Counted from the stretch's first letter, positions 1 through 12,440 are shown. The stretch: DNA of 64,000 bases from Maratus speciosus (GCA_963932465.1 OZ010789.1:597461068-597525067), one strand, 5' to 3'. Notes: generated from the sequence alone by a model not told the origin. Numbers and translations: made by a program.

Positions 1-84
1 CCTTCTCGAGCTTAAATAATATAGGAAATAAATTTGTTTTTATTTTATTTGTTCGGTAAATTGGGTTTTTCGTTAATAAATATA

Positions 85-594
85 CAGGGTGTCACAAAAG
101 ACCCAGACACATTTTAAAATTCACTATAAAATCACGTAACTGTGGTATAGGAGTGCGTTTTGAACTAAAATGCGTCTCAAGATGAAAGGTTTTCTTCAAG
201 CGAATGAAAAACATTAGTTCCAAACTTCGATCATATATGGCGGCACTTGTGCGTATGTTTGGTTTCATATATGTTTTTTTTCTGATTTTCAGATTTTATT
301 TCGATTTGGTATCGTAGTTCCGACCAACGCTATTAGGTTTTTCTCTGGGTGTCGTTTCTATGTCACAGCGACAAAACTAATCTGGATATCAGAAAAAGCG
401 CTTGTTTAAAACCAAAAACATGGACAAATGGTGCCGTCTATGATCGAAATATGGAATATATAATTTTTTAACTCACTTGTAGAAAACTTTTCATCGTGAG
501 AAGCATTTTAGGCAAAATCGCATTTCTGTACAACAATTATTTTATTTTATACTCAATTTTCAAATGTGTTAGGGAATTTTGGGACACACTGGAT
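85..594. mobile_element. Fold-back MITE with TA-type termini
   Basis: The left end reads CAGGGTGTCACAAAA after a TA. The right end, read in reverse, gives CCAGTGTGTCCCAAAA. The inverted similarity continues inward for about 230 bp on each side, for example ATGCGTCTCAAGATGAAAGG against its counterpart near 480-500. Most of the element is therefore one diverged hairpin. There is no coding capacity. CAGGGTG ends next to TA suggest a Tc1/mariner-type non-autonomous element; the superfamily is inferred. The right TA is offset by 2 bp, so that boundary is approximate. Confidence 0.75.
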
Positions 595-604
595 ATGTAA
601 GAAC

Positions 605-630
605 ATATATATATATATATATATATATAT
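605..630. repeat. (TA)n microsatellite
   Basis: An uninterrupted TA dinucleotide run lies just outside the right end of the fold-back element. Confidence 0.95.
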
Positions 631-3401
631 GATTTCACAAGAAATCTAATTTTAAAGAACTGTTACATTAAACCCAATATTTCTTCCAATTATATCCTAG
701 TTAATTTCTTTATGGTCGATCTGCTTCCCTGAAGTCACATTAGGAATATTTAACTTATAAATCAGGTATTTATTTGTACATATTTTGAGAACAAATAAAT
801 ACTGTTGTATAATCTCTATACCTCTTATCTTTAAAAAGTCCACGTTTATAGTGTCGTAAAAGATATCAATAAAAATTTTAAGATTTCTATTTTTTCACAA
901 AAACAAGAAAAAAATGTGACATGATTTTTTGTGCAAGACTAAATTCCGAAACGACAATTTGTTGTAATGCATTTTTGGAATATGTGCGGACATAGGAGAC
1001 GGCTAGTATATTAAAAACTTCATTGATTTTTCAATGCAAAACAACCTTTATTTTTTTTAAGTAAGACGTTTTCGCTAGAAATTTAATTCCTGAAAATTAA
1101 TCACACATTTTATTTGAATACCATAGCGGTAACTTCAGTTATCCATATTTCTTCTTGTGATATTTATGAACATTTACTAACAGTATTTGACACACATTTA
1201 TACAAATGATATTTTAAAAATTATTTTTAATATGCAGCAAGCTAAAATATAGTACATTAGGAACCTTAAAAACTGCTAGCTATTTTTCTAATTATAGAAA
1301 ATAAACAGAACCTTAAGTAATGTTTCAGATGTTTAATGCATATTATGTAGTAATTTTTAAATTTATATTAACCTGAAACACAGATAAATGCATATTTTAA
1401 GTATAATGCTATTATTAATAGGCAGAAATATATGATGCAATATTACTTTCAGGAATTTTTCAGTCAATAATAGCTATTAATATTTTTTATATAAACTTCA
1501 GATTTTTACTGAACATGATATCCGAACAATTGCTTCCACGTTTGCATATATCTTTCAACATGGACTTTCATTCTACAAATGTATCAATTGTTAAAAGATA
1601 GAGTTTACACTGTATACTTGAAAACTTTCCATAATTTCTTTTAATACGCATTAATAGCCAGGGGATATTTACGAATGTTAATAGTCGATCGGCATAAAAT
1701 TTCAGGAAACGAAACTATAACAGAACAGGAATTGATTATTGAATTTGTGTTACTTAAATAAAGAATGTTTCAAAGTGCCTACTTGAAAATTTTCCAAAAT
1801 ACCTTGAAATATGTTCGTGGGAAAGTAGGGATTATTTGAAATGTATTGCACTAATTAAAAACTCCCCAAAAATAAAATATATATCATGTTTTCAATATTG
1901 ACGTGGAGTCATAATCAACGGAGAGGAGATTAAACGTTAGTTATATAATATTTCTATCATAAATAAACATTATTATTGTAAACTGGAAAGATAGCCCTTC
2001 AAAAGTCACGAAAAATTATACATAAAGTTATATACAACACATATGCAAGAATATGAGTATTTTTTCTCGCTTGTTCCACAGTGATGCATGAAAATAACAC
2101 ATTTTAAAATGTGGAAATATGTTGCCAAGAGTTTCTTCTTCTTTTTGACAGTAGATTTTGCCAAGGCCTCTATACTGGAAAAATACCAATAATTTAATTT
2201 TTGTATCTGGCCATGTAAAGAATATAAAAATTGGGCAGTTAAGAGCTCAGATACCACAGCGGCGTCTAGTGACGGTTATTTTATTGTTGGCATCGTGATG
2301 AAAAGGTTAAGACGTCATTTACGTATATATTACACTTTAAATTTTGACCCATAGATTTTGAAAAAATCCTTCAATAAGAGGAGTTTAAATAAAAGATCTG
2401 TGAGCTCGATTATGAAAGATTAATGGGTTTTCAATGGGGATGTCACAAAATTATCCATGTATCGCCAAGTTCGCTTCCTAAATGGCAGCTTATTTTTGTC
2501 GCCAAATTTGGCGGTATTTTGCCAAGCTAATCAAAATTTGGCGCTATTGTGGCAACCCTGCAATTAGTACTTTTCAACAATTACTCATTGTTAAATCTGG
2601 TACCGATTTCCCTATAGGAAGCCGAACTCTGACGTGGGCGCGATCAATGAGGCTGTCCAACCGGAATTGTGAGGGACATATAGAGACTGCATTTTACATA
2701 AATAGATACATTAAGTATATTTTAAGTACGTAAAAATGGATATATTGAGGTACGCTTTTATCAGTTGCACCAATATGAGAATTTCACAATACGAATTAGT
2801 CTAAGAAAAGATGCTTTTAGAATTATTTAAAAATTATATCATAAAACCATTAGAGGAGGATAAACTGATAAACAAATAAATAAATAAACATAATAGAACC
2901 CCTTTTTTTGGAAAAACGCATTAGCTTTAAAAACGATCAGAAATTTTCTAATGGTAGAATCAAAAGTATTCCACATATAAAAAAGTTTAAAAAATAACCA
3001 TTAATATCACTTTAAAATATAAAACTCATCCCTTTTAAAATAAAAGAAAAAATACAAAAGAAAAACAAACACGTAATGTCGTAAGGTTTAAAAAATAACA
3101 TTAGGCACACACACATTTCGCGAAATGTGAATAGTATTAGAGAAATTCACGAAAATGGCGCAGTTGTTCTAGTAATTACGTTTAACTTTATTCAGTGTGT
3201 TCTGAGTATCGACTTAGTTGCTGGTAGTTGCATGCATAATGGTAAAGAATAGTGTTTAATCAGATAAACGTGAAACATTATCAATATGTATTTAACTCAT
3301 GGTTAAAATAAAAATGTCTTAAAAATAATTTAGGACTACTTTTTTTTCTTTGCGTGAAACGTTTTCGAGTTTGAAACGAGTTTTTTATTTAATATTTAGC
3401 G
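631..3401. other. AT-rich DNA, no gene recognised
   Basis: I see no conserved coding region, RNA gene or clear element boundary here. The short open frames (for example 2006-2257 minus and 2482-2733 plus) match no family I recognise and are compositionally AT-rich noise. The word TTTGGCG and its complement recur at 2470-2555 and again near 55.2-55.9 kb, which hints at an old repeat fragment. Confidence 0.6.
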
Positions 3402-3738
3402 GTGTGTTTCAGGGTTCGCAAAGCTGGGCCCAGTTCGAAAAAACCCAGTGGTTTTTTTCAGAATGTGCCCACTTGAAAAAGCCCACTAAAAAACCCATAA
3501 TGTGGGTTTTTTCAATTTTCAGAAATATTTAAAAGTTTAAACAACATATACATTTAATGAATTTAAGTCATTTCAGTTAATTTTGAAAAAAAATATATAT
3601 AAAGCAGTTACATACACACCCGAAGTAAAATAAAAATGTATTTCAGCACATTGAAATACTTTACTAACATAGAACCTAGTAGGCAACATACATAGTACAT
3701 AATTATAGGTAAAGGTATAACATAAGTGTGTCTTTATA

Positions 3739-4100
3739 CAGAGTTTCCCCCAGGTTTAAAAAAGGGCAGGGTGCTGTTTGTGGGAAAAGGGTACTTTTAG
3801 ATTCCGATGGGCATGTTTTGGATTCTTAAGGGCATTTCTTGAAATTTTTAAAGGCATTCTTTTGATTTTTAAAACTACCTTTTAATATTTAATAGACAGA
3901 AAACTATTTTAAAGACAGCAATGAGTCAGTTTTTACTATGCAAGTAAATTTTTTAATAAACAAAGGAGTAAAAGCACTTTTTTCAGGTGGGGGCAACAAG
4001 GGAGCTAATTTTTTTATGTGGGGCAAGAGGGGTGCTATTTTGTAAATCTAAGGGCAGGTAGGGTGCAACAACCTCCTGAAACTGTCTGGGGGAAACTCTG
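3739..4100. mobile_element. Nested hAT-like MITE
   Basis: Ends are CAGAGTTTCCCCCAGG on the left and, in reverse, CAGAGTTTCCCCCAGAC on the right. CTTTATA stands on both sides (3732-3738 and 4101-4107) as a 7-bp perfect target duplication. The interior is non-coding and holds GGGCAGG/GGGTGC motifs near both ends. It is younger than the surrounding hAT element, which it interrupts. Confidence 0.82.
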
Positions 4101-4160
4101 CTTTATACAAAAAAAAATTCAAGTCATCTATATTCATGGAAATAAAAAATATGTATTTTT

Positions 4161-4960
4161 ACTTTCTTCTATCGTTACAAGAAGTATTTGATTCATGAAA
4201 AATTTCGACTTCTAGTTTATGATGGATTTATATGTTTTAAAAAGGTCCTGAAGACAATTTGATGGTTTTTAGAAAATGTGTCTGTATGTGAAAAACATTT
4301 TGTGGGTGCACTATCTCAATAACTAATGTACAGAATTTCACAAAAGTTTAGATTGAGTTAGACCTTGATGTAAACTAGTGCTGATTAGTTTTCGATGTAT
4401 ATTGCCCAACAGGTGGCGCTGCTATGCTGCATTTATCTCAATTTTTGCAATAGCTTTATCTCAAGAACTAATGCGCAGATTTTCATAAAACTTCAGATTC
4501 AGTTACAAGTTTTATTAGTAAGTTTTGCTTATTAAGTTTTGGTGCATATCGCCCAACAGGTAGTGCTGCTATGCTGCATTTTTCGCGATTTCAGCAATAA
4601 CTCTTATCTCAAGAACTAATGTACGGAATTGAATAAAGATTTAGATTCAGTTAGACCTCCAGCACAACAGTGGCACTGTTGTGCTGCATTTATCTCACTT
4701 TTTGCAATAACTTTATCTCAAGAACATGACATGGATTTTCATCGAACTTCAGATTCAGTTAGACGTTGACGTAACTGTTACTGATCGATCAGGTTTTGTT
4801 GTAAATTGCACAGCAGGGGATACTTACATCTCCTTGTTAAATACATCCAATTCAATGAACCTATATTTAACATTCCTCATGATGGGCATAAATTGTAATT
4901 TAATTTTGGCACTGTGATAGCGAATTTTGAATTATTAACATACATGAGATAGAAGAAAGT
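4161..4960 (-). mobile_element. Tandem-repeat-carrying element, copy 1
   Basis: It is bounded by ACTTTCTTCTATC at the left and its inverse GATAGAAGAAAGT at the right. Inside are about three tandem units of 109-149 bp. Each starts with TATCTCAAGAACTAATG and contains GGCGCTGCTATGCTGCATTT. The same element occurs in the opposite orientation at 52876-53912 with more units. Both copies share the inner end sequence GATAGCGAATTTTGAATTAT. Orientation is given relative to the second copy. No coding capacity and no superfamily call. Confidence 0.75.
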
Positions 4961-5393
4961 TTTGCGATTGGCACATCCGGCTAGTTTACCCCTTTTTTTC
5001 TTCCTACTTATATATTTTAATATTCTATTCATTATTTGATTTGAAAGCAAATTAACAATTTTATATCTTCTATTATATTTAAAACCAATTTGTGTGATGT
5101 GTGAAACACTGACACTTAATTTAAATTCATATAATTTATACAATTTATAACTTGTAAAATACCATTACATTTATATTGTATAGATTGTATTTTTTTTAAT
5201 GTATGTATAGTGTATATAATATAAATAATATAGTATACAATAATGTAACTTCGCATACGTATATATTATACTTTTGAAAAAAACCGATTTTCCCCGGGGA
5301 AAATTGGGTTTTTCATGAAAAACTCCGAAAAAACCCATGTGGGTTGGGTTTTTTCAAACAAAAACCCGGGTTTTTGCGAACACTGGTGTGTGT

Positions 5394-5691
5394 CAGTCTT
5401 ACATTATAATATCAACTTATGAATGTTGGAATTTTATGGGTTTATAAGAAATAATTAAAAATTTACCAACGGAATAACGATATAGCAGAAATATCAAATA
5501 CGGAAAGTTAAAAGTGTGCTTTAAAATTTACCAAAGGAATAAAGTTATAGAAGAAATCATATAGGGGAATTTAAAAGTCTACTTTAAAATTTAATAATAT
5601 ATAGTTTTTAATAAAAATGTAATATACTTTTATATTTAAGGAAAATACCTAATAAAATTCAAAATGCCCATACCTTTTACAAGATGTAAAA
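5394..5691. other. AT-rich DNA, no feature recognised
   Basis: Short intergenic stretch with two related lines, ATTTACCAACGGAATAACG near 5461 and ATTTACCAAAGGAATAAAG near 5525. These suggest a small diverged direct duplication of about 65 bp. Nothing else is recognised. Confidence 0.5.
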
Positions 5692-6032
5692 TAAACGGCC
5701 AAGTGCGAGTATTACTCGCCCTCAGAGGGTTTCGTACAATAAATATATGAATTATTAACTGCATTATTTAAGAATAATAAGACTTTGTAAAAAAAAAAAA
5801 ATTACAACGTTGGGTTGGGTATAGCTCTATATATAAGAAAAGTATGAATGGCTATACCATAAAAGTTCGAAGAGATATGAAGCCTAAAAAGTATCAAATA
5901 TTGCTATTCTGTATAACTCTTTTTTTAATCATATCTTATCCTGTTTATGATGAACTTAATTCGGTACTGACAATAAAAGTACTGCATATTTAAACTTAAT
6001 TTCGCATTTCATAAAACTAAATTCAGAGTTCT

Positions 6033-6037
<5 letters not shown>

Positions 6038-6065
<28 letters not shown>
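6038..6065. repeat. Poly-T tract
   Basis: A T-only run of about 28 nt, just upstream of the 200-bp MITE. Confidence 0.9.
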
Positions 6066-6066
<1 letters not shown>

Positions 6067-6075
6067 TACAGTGTA

Positions 6076-6275
6076 CACTGTTAAAATTTTGCAGCATTCT
6101 GTCCAGTCATTCGACCGTTTTTTGAAAAAAACGGTTTCATAACCGTAATTTAACTATATTCTGACCATAAAATATCCTATAATATGGTCATAATAGTGTT
6201 AAATTATAGCTGTGTACACGTTATCTATAAAAACGGTCAAATGACTGGACAGAATGCTGCAAATTTTTAACAGTG
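6076..6275. mobile_element. 200-bp TA-flanked MITE
   Basis: Terminal inverted repeats of about 80 bp begin CACTGTTAAAATTTTGCAGC on the left and, in reverse, CACTGTTAAAAATTTGCAGC on the right. TA lies immediately outside both ends (6074-6075 and 6276-6277), the target duplication of Tc1/mariner-type elements. It is a near-complete hairpin with no coding capacity, inserted into copy A of the arthropod-type repeat. Confidence 0.9.
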
Positions 6276-6775
6276 TAGCTAAACCAAACCACCTGTTCAA
6301 AGTTTAAACTTGACGTTGTACTAAGCGGGCTTGGAAAGGAAGTCGCAAAGTTGCAGCTCCGCCTTGGTCCGTGCCGTGTTTTTTCAGATAGGTTTGTAAT
6401 TAACTTTTAAAGGCACGGGAGTTGTATTGAGAGATCCACTCAATTTAAACTAGTCGCGAATCCCATAGCATTTATGTGATTAATTCCAAATAATTTGCTG
6501 TTTTTAACAATTTGACGTTTATTATCCGTTCATTATTTATGACGTTTATTTGATGTTTCTTTTATGCTACTTGTATTTATTGCTACTGGGCATTGCATTA
6601 CACAAATATATCATTAAATGTTAATATTTGGCTTTAAAAGCCGATGGTACACAGAGTACGCCGCCCCTGTCATTATGTATGTCCAAAGCGTCCTTGTCTT
6701 TAACGGATAATATCTCGGCTAATTACCGAAATTTTTTTTTCGAAAATCATTATCAACAATGCTTTTCTATTATAG

Positions 6776-8036
6776 AGAGAGAAATAGCTAAATGTTACTT
6801 ATTCAATGAAATAATTAAATTATTCTCTTTTCTTCTTTTTTAATCGGTACAAAAAATAATTTTAACGTTTTCTTCCGTACTTTTTGGTAAATGTTTCAAA
6901 TTCAATGTCATTGGTGTACCTTCCTAAAAAAATATTTTAGTAAAGAAAGGATGTCTTGAAAATCTCAATATCTTATTCTTTCCTTGTATCTTAACGCAGA
7001 TAAGTGCGTGTTCTTTTATGTAAGAAATTAAACTGTCTAAAATTTTACAAAGAAATGCATTGATAAAAATAAATTTTAAACAAAATAAAAAGAAATGGAG
7101 ATTTCTAAAAGTTTTCTTTTCTTTATTTTCTTCTGAGAGTATAAAACGCTTCTCAAAATATAATTATTATTATTATTTTTTTTTTTACGGAAAGACATTT
7201 TTAGAGTATATTTTTCAATGGAAAATCTACACTATTATTTTAAAACCGAATATTTGCTATACATCAAACTTTGATACTCAAATGATATATCATTGGCTTG
7301 TCTGATTTTATTTTGTTTTCCTCAAATGATTTTGACAAATGCATGCTGTGATGTGTAATTTACATTTAGGTTTTCCATAGTGATCCGTACTTTACTTCCA
7401 TTACCAAAAACGGAAGAGGAAAGAACTTTTTTTTTTTCTTGATCCGTGTGACAAATCATTTTGCCAGACTTCGTCTCTCACATTATGTGTTTTTTTTTTT
7501 CTTTTTCTCCCTAAAAAATAAACAGCGCGTTTCATAGTATAATCACATATTCTTTGCTTATCGTTTCCCTATGCAATCAAGAAACTGAAAAAGAAGCTTC
7601 TTTATTATTTGACCCCAAATGTACCATAAATGGCTATTTTGAAGACGTTTATAATATTTTGAATGAGATTTAATGAAAGCTTAAAATCAGTATATTTTAA
7701 GAATGACAGGGAGTCAGTACCAAAATGTGCAAAAAATCATGCGTTACTTAAAATTCTTTTGTATATTCATATTCAGGGTTTTATTTATTTTTTATCGTCC
7801 TTATTAATAAACTATTCTGTGTTGAATTGTACTCGAGTTTGTTTAAACGCATTTCGACTCACGCAAAACGCAACTCGAGTTTGTTGTTCGCATTTGTTGT
7901 AAACATTTGCAATTAAATAAGATATTGCTTAAGTACAGATTTATTTTAAATCAGATGTTACAGCGTTCATACGATTGCCTGTGTTTGCAACCATTATTAA
8001 GTAACAATAATTTTCGTCATAAATTTTTATGGCATA
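6776..8036. other. AT-rich DNA, no gene recognised
   Basis: No recognisable gene. The frames at 7060-7305 and 7663-7902 have homopolymer-driven composition and no known domain. CTCGAGTTTGTT occurs twice near 7832-7885, a minor local duplication. Confidence 0.55.
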
Positions 8037-9345
8037 GGGTAACTCTAGGAGAGATGGACAGTCTAAATATTTTTAAAACTTGATCATAGATTGGAACATA
8101 AACTTTGTTTGTATAGAATAGTTCAACGAGATTATTTATTGTAACGTGCAGTTTTGTTTTTCGATTATAAAAAGTAAATGTGATTTTAATGTTTATTTAA
8201 TCTAGTGGTTGAGTTTTTTGACAGGTATCTGGATGTTTTGCAGTACGTACGTTATATATATTTTTTACTATATGGACTTTTAAGGCACGTATATAACCTA
8301 ATCTTACTTCTAAGCCTAAAACAAAGACGTACATTGTCTATTGATGTTCTAAATTGGGCGACCATCAGTCCTTCAATTTCAGGAGAGACGGCCGCATGAA
8401 ATCTGGGAGAGATGGCCACCTTTAAACAATATTTCAAAATTATACGGAATGATTATTTTAACTAAATATAATTAAATATAAAATAAATGTACAACTTTTA
8501 CGTTTATAAATATATTGATTGATATAATTATTTAAATTTTAACTAATATAAATATTTTAATAATAATAATAATAATAATGTAATAAGACCGAATGATTTA
8601 TTTGTTTCAGAAAATACTGAAAACAATCAGAAACTGTCATAACAGAGACTGATAAATTTGATAAATAAACTGAATTAACGTAATAAGCCTAAACTTAACG
8701 CGAGAAGAAAGCACGACATTTCCAGTAGCGAAAAAAACGAAATGCGTTTAACTTATCAGATTCTACAGATTCCGAGTAAATAGAATTGGATTAGGATCAC
8801 TGTGTTGTTTGTGCAAAACAATCTAATATCACATCCAAAAAGGATGCCTAGATACAATGCATAAAGTACTTGAAGTGGTTCCATGAAACATGTACAAATT
8901 ATCAAGACATTTGCCAAATGTATGGTAAGATTTTACGAAAAGTGAAGTACTGAAATTATACTTCAAATTTTGTTTATTCGAGTTTCATTCACTCATTTTC
9001 CATCATATAACTGCATCTTTACAAATTGCTATATCTTTTACATGCTTAAATATATAAAATGTATTATTTTTTTGCTATTTAACTTCACTTTTTCTTTCTG
9101 GTATTGAATGGCCATATCTCCTCGGCTACAAGGAGCCATCTGCCTAATGGCCTAATGGCCATCTGCCATTTAAATTTCAATGTTGTTTAACACTTTTTGT
9201 TTTCAATACTTAATTATTTTTTGCAGAAAATATAAAGAGTATAGGTATAAGAATTTTAAAAATGCATCAATATTTCTTGTATTTGCATTCTAAGAATTTT
9301 TATTTCAATCTTTAAAATCTATGGTCATCTATCCTAGAGTTACCC
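8037..9345 (+). mobile_element. Decayed pogo-like TA transposon with iterated motif
   Basis: The left end is GGGTAACTCTAGGAGAGATG. The right end in reverse is GGGTAACTCTAGGATAGATG. Both are flanked by TA (8035-8036 and 9346-9347). The motif GGAGAGATGGCC is repeated in the left part (near 8049, 8381 and 8406) and inverted in the right part (near 9108-9160 and at the terminus). A plus-strand coding remnant at about 8702-8929 resembles the cysteine/histidine tail of pogo-type transposases. The TA target, terminal repeats and tail together support a Tc1/mariner-pogo assignment. Most of the transposase is gone. Confidence 0.78.
8702..8929 (+). pseudogene. Pogo-like transposase C-terminal tail remnant
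   Basis: Reading the frame that starts at 8702 gives a basic stretch, then an acidic/serine stretch (SDSTDSE), then DHCVVCAK, and then QCIKYLKWFHETCTNY followed by a Cys and a Tyr-Gly. The spacing C-x2-C ... QC ... KWxHExC ... C resembles the zinc-binding tail seen at the end of many pogo/Tigger-type transposases. At least four in-frame stops break it, and one Cys of each of the later pairs is replaced by Tyr. No DDE catalytic core is visible upstream, so it is an inactive fragment. The minus-strand remnant at 15065-15410 has the same layout, which supports the call. Family assignment is from memory of the motif. Confidence 0.62.
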
Positions 9346-9967
9346 TATATTAAAAGAATCTGCAACGAAAATTATTGATCTGAATTTGTGGTACGAATGC
9401 TAGAATAATATAAGAATGTTTCGAGTCCTGGTTAAATATTTACATTGATATATTAGTACTAAGGAAATATTGATTTAACATAGGAAAGATTTTCAATGAA
9501 TTTCCATTACTGCAGAAATATTGGTTATATTGAATTAAAGTAGGCGAAATTTGTCTTGCTGACATTTGTATAACATTTTTAAACTGAAAAAAATATTTCA
9601 ATGTTTGACCAATATTACATGCTTAACCTAGATTATTCAGCTAAAGTATAGTCAATTTTGATCCAGTATTGTTTGGTAGTAAGTTCTTTTCGCAAAATCG
9701 CCGGTCACAATGTAAAACTGTTGCATTTTACCAAACAATGCCATAACAAATATTTTAAAAATCAGGTCAGCTATTACAGAGGTCTTCATTGTCTGATTAA
9801 GGTGACAGGACACTAAAGATTTTCGTTAAAAAAATGAGTCTTGGGTAAATTTATTTTCATATCTTTCTATCGTAGCAAAACTATATATTAAACTATGACA
9901 TCGGATATTTTTATCGACAGAAAATTGGCTCCATATCGCAAATTAGTAAAATAATTCTTTGCGAAAC
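9346..9967. other. AT-rich DNA with possible TTAA-type terminus
   Basis: No gene is seen. TTAAGGTGACAGGACACTAA at 9797 resembles the TTAAGGTGTCTTGTACC terminus of the element at 49631, so a truncated relative may begin here. No matching right end is found. Confidence 0.4.
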
Positions 9968-10002
9968 CAAAAAAAAAAAAAAAAAAATAAATAAATAAAA
10001 AA

Positions 10003-10038
<36 letters not shown>

Positions 10039-10078
10039 AAAAGTAAAATAAGATAAAATAAATAAATAAATAAACAAA
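9968..10078. repeat. A-rich and (AAAT)n microsatellite
   Basis: An A-run followed by repeated AAAT units, interrupted by AAAGTAAAATAAGAT. This is simple sequence only. Confidence 0.9.
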
Positions 10079-10197
10079 AATTAAAAGTATAACAGAAAAT
10101 TATCTCCGCTTATTTATTATTTTTAAAAATACATTTTAGCTTTCAATTCTATAAGTGTGCAGAACAATGTTATTTATTAAACAGCAGGAAAACCAAC

Positions 10198-10546
10198 GTT
10201 TAAAAAATGCACAAATAATAGATGAAATTCAGAAAACAGCTGTTAAGAATCTATTAGTAAGATTCTTCTTCAGTGCAAGTTAGGGAAAAAGGAACAGCGT
10301 GCTAGAAAAAGCAAGACTGTTTAAAAATGCACAAATAATACATGAAAAGCAGCAAAGAGCTGTTTCGAATCTACTAGAGGCAAAGCAAGGCTGCTTCAAG
10401 GCTCATGCTAGAAAAAGAAAGACTGAGCCTTGCTTTTTCTAGCACGCTGTTCCTTTTTCCCAATCTTGCACTGAAGAGGAATCTCGCTAATAGATTCGAT
10501 ACAGCTGTTTGCTGCTTTTCGTGTATTATTTGGTACATTTTTACAC
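10198..10546. repeat. Three-unit direct and inverted repeat cluster
   Basis: Unit 1 (10198-10318) and unit 2 (10319-10423) run in the same direction, sharing AAAATGCACAAATAATA, CAGCTGTT and GCTAGAAAAAG. Unit 3 (10424-10546) is the reverse complement, with CTTTTTCTAGCACGCTGTTC matching GAACAGCGTGCTAGAAAAAG of unit 1. Units 2 and 3 face each other and could form a hairpin. No terminal duplication is visible and no known family is recognised. Confidence 0.8.
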
Positions 10547-12320
10547 GTTATTTTTTTTTCTGCTTTTTAATATTGTTGCACAAAGGCTTTATTTGCTATT
10601 TTTATACACTGTTATTTAGTTTCCAATAACTGTTATCTAATAGAAGTGACTTTTAAACAAAAATGAATAGTTTTCAATGATTTTTTTTAAATGAAAATTT
10701 AGTATGTTTAAAAAAAACAGCAATCAGAAAATAATTTAAATCAAGAATTTGAATAAATAAGTTTTGCATTTGAACAAACGTAATGGTGTTTTTTTTTTGT
10801 TGTTGTTTTTTTTTTTTCCGAGAAATGTTTAAAAAAAATGCTTAACAGGTAATTGCTCTTTCCACTAGAGCTTTTAATACTTATTTGGATAACAAAATAT
10901 ATTCGAATTTAATTACATTATAGTATATTTAAAAAAAAAATTACGATCGATAGAGCAAAATGCTCAAGTAAGTGAAAAACGTCAACTTAGATCGTTCTTT
11001 TGCAAAGAAATCTATTTACTTACAGTAGAAAAGTAATTACTAAAGGCCAAATGGATTATATACTCTGATTTATTATTCGATGCAAATTCGATGCAATTAA
11101 TTTTTTCGCTTAACTAAATTTCTAATAAATAATTTAGATAAGAAAATGAGAGAAATCTGAGGAAAAATATTTTATTAGGAATTTTACAAATAAACACTGA
11201 AACAAAAGCTATGTTTAAACTTTTCAATACAGTCCAGAACATGCAATAATTTTTTCATTTATTTGAACCACAATTTGCAAAAAAAAAAAAATCTTTCGAT
11301 GGATATTTTTTGGACGGTTTCTCGTATAAGTGTATGACAGAGATCATTTTTCTAAAAGTGTTATAATTAAAAAATATAAATAGTCACCGGTATTTACAGT
11401 ATCCCAACGCCATGCTAAAAACGTTAAACAAAAGGATATATTATAAATCTACAAACTTAAAAAATGCAAATATTTCCCTGAACTTGTATTTCTCTCTTCA
11501 AAGGTATTTTATAAAGAGAATTCAATCACAGTTATATTCAGTTATCCTTTCAAAATTATATTCCTCTCGTTAGCTCGTTAAATTTCTGTTATGTGGCTAC
11601 TTTTTTGAAAATGGGACATCTAACTTTTGTTTATTTAGTTCGAATATAAAAAAGTAACTATAGTAAGGCAACTCAATAAAATATATATTCTATAAAACTT
11701 CAAAATATATACTTAAACCACTTTAATTTCTCAAAAGATGGTGTTGCGAGTTTCTCTATCTTTAATTAATCTATGCAAAGGTACTGTAAACGCGTTAATC
11801 CTGCTATAACAATGTCAAATAGCAATAAAAACATTAAAATATTGACATGTTTCTATTGGTTCACTCAGTCATTGGCAAAACAGATATAAAACATAAGTAA
11901 AATGTACATAAAACATTGGTATGTGAGATCAGCCCCTCTTATATAGCGAAGACAACCTGCCCGTATACTCTATTGTACACCAACACCCGTACTATCAACA
12001 CTGCTCGTAGATCCCTCTACAGTCTGCTAGATAATGTTGCACAAACATTTAAATCAAATTTTCGGAAATGGAATTGACAACGTATCATTACATACCTACG
12101 AACATCTTATATATATTTCAATTGATTCCCATATAAATAGTTGTAAATAATAATTTGTTCAATAAATCAATTTACTTTAATTGATTAGAATGTTTATATT
12201 CTCTTTTTTACTATGTCTTAATAAACTCGTATTTTCCTATTGTATTCTACGTCTGTAACATGCTCCTTACATCTAATACTATATTTCCTTTTGGTCATAC
12301 CTACAAAATAATTTCTGACA
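10547..12320. other. AT-rich DNA, no gene recognised
   Basis: Contains T- and A-runs and no recognisable coding or RNA feature. The 11920-12020 stretch (ACCAACACCCGTACTATCAAC) is less AT-rich but shows no known domain in any frame. Confidence 0.5.
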
Positions 12321-12440
12321 TCTCTGATAAATGGAATTATATATATACTCCTGAAATGTCACCCCTTCTAAAGAGACCCAAAGCGCTTTTAAAGATAGCT
12401 TTATAAACTCAAAGAAACCTGGATAATAATTCGCAACAAA
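12321..12440 (+). repeat. 120-bp direct repeat, unit 1
   Basis: Begins TCTCTGATAAATGGAATTAT and is followed directly by a second copy that starts at 12441. The second copy is split by the Tc1 fold-back element and resumes after 13876 (TACTCCTGAAATGTCACCCC). The copies differ at a few positions, such as CTTCTAAAG against CTTTTAAAG. Unit 1 therefore shows what the target looked like before insertion. Confidence 0.9.

Larger units (their letters stand above)
3410..5385. mobile_element. hAT-type non-autonomous transposon with nested insertions
   Basis: The left end is CAGGGTTCGCAAAGC and the right end in reverse is CAGTGTTCGCAAAAAC, forming a CAG-type terminal inverted repeat. The flanks carry an 8-bp target duplication, GTGTGTTT at 3402-3409 and GTGTGTGT at 5386-5393, with one mismatch. 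CAG-type ends plus an 8-bp duplication are the hallmark of the hAT superfamily. Near both ends are repeats of AAAACCC/GGGTTTT. No transposase frame is present. A 362-bp element (3739-4100) and a tandem-repeat element (4161-4960) sit inside, leaving only about 0.8 kb of the original sequence. Confidence 0.82.
5692..6775 (+). repeat. Arthropod-type interspersed repeat, copy A (truncated)
   Basis: It begins with AAACGGCCAAGTGCGAGTAT and GAGGGTTTCGTACAAT and is collinear with 44321-46130. For example, both carry AACTAGTCGCGAA, GCTACTGGGCATTGCATTAC and CCTGTCATTATGTATGTCC. The far end seen in copy B (GTACGGAACCCTAAAAA) is missing, so this copy is truncated near 6775. As I recall, repeats with these starts and ends are widespread in Lepidoptera and other arthropods; I cannot assign a class. 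A 200-bp MITE (6076-6275) is inserted, and there is no coding sequence. Copy A preserves the empty site of the insertion found in copy B. Confidence 0.75.

Noticed and set aside
4290..4790. CRISPR-like array of repeats
   Set aside because: Unit length, divergence and lack of unique spacers make these tandem repeats of a eukaryotic element.
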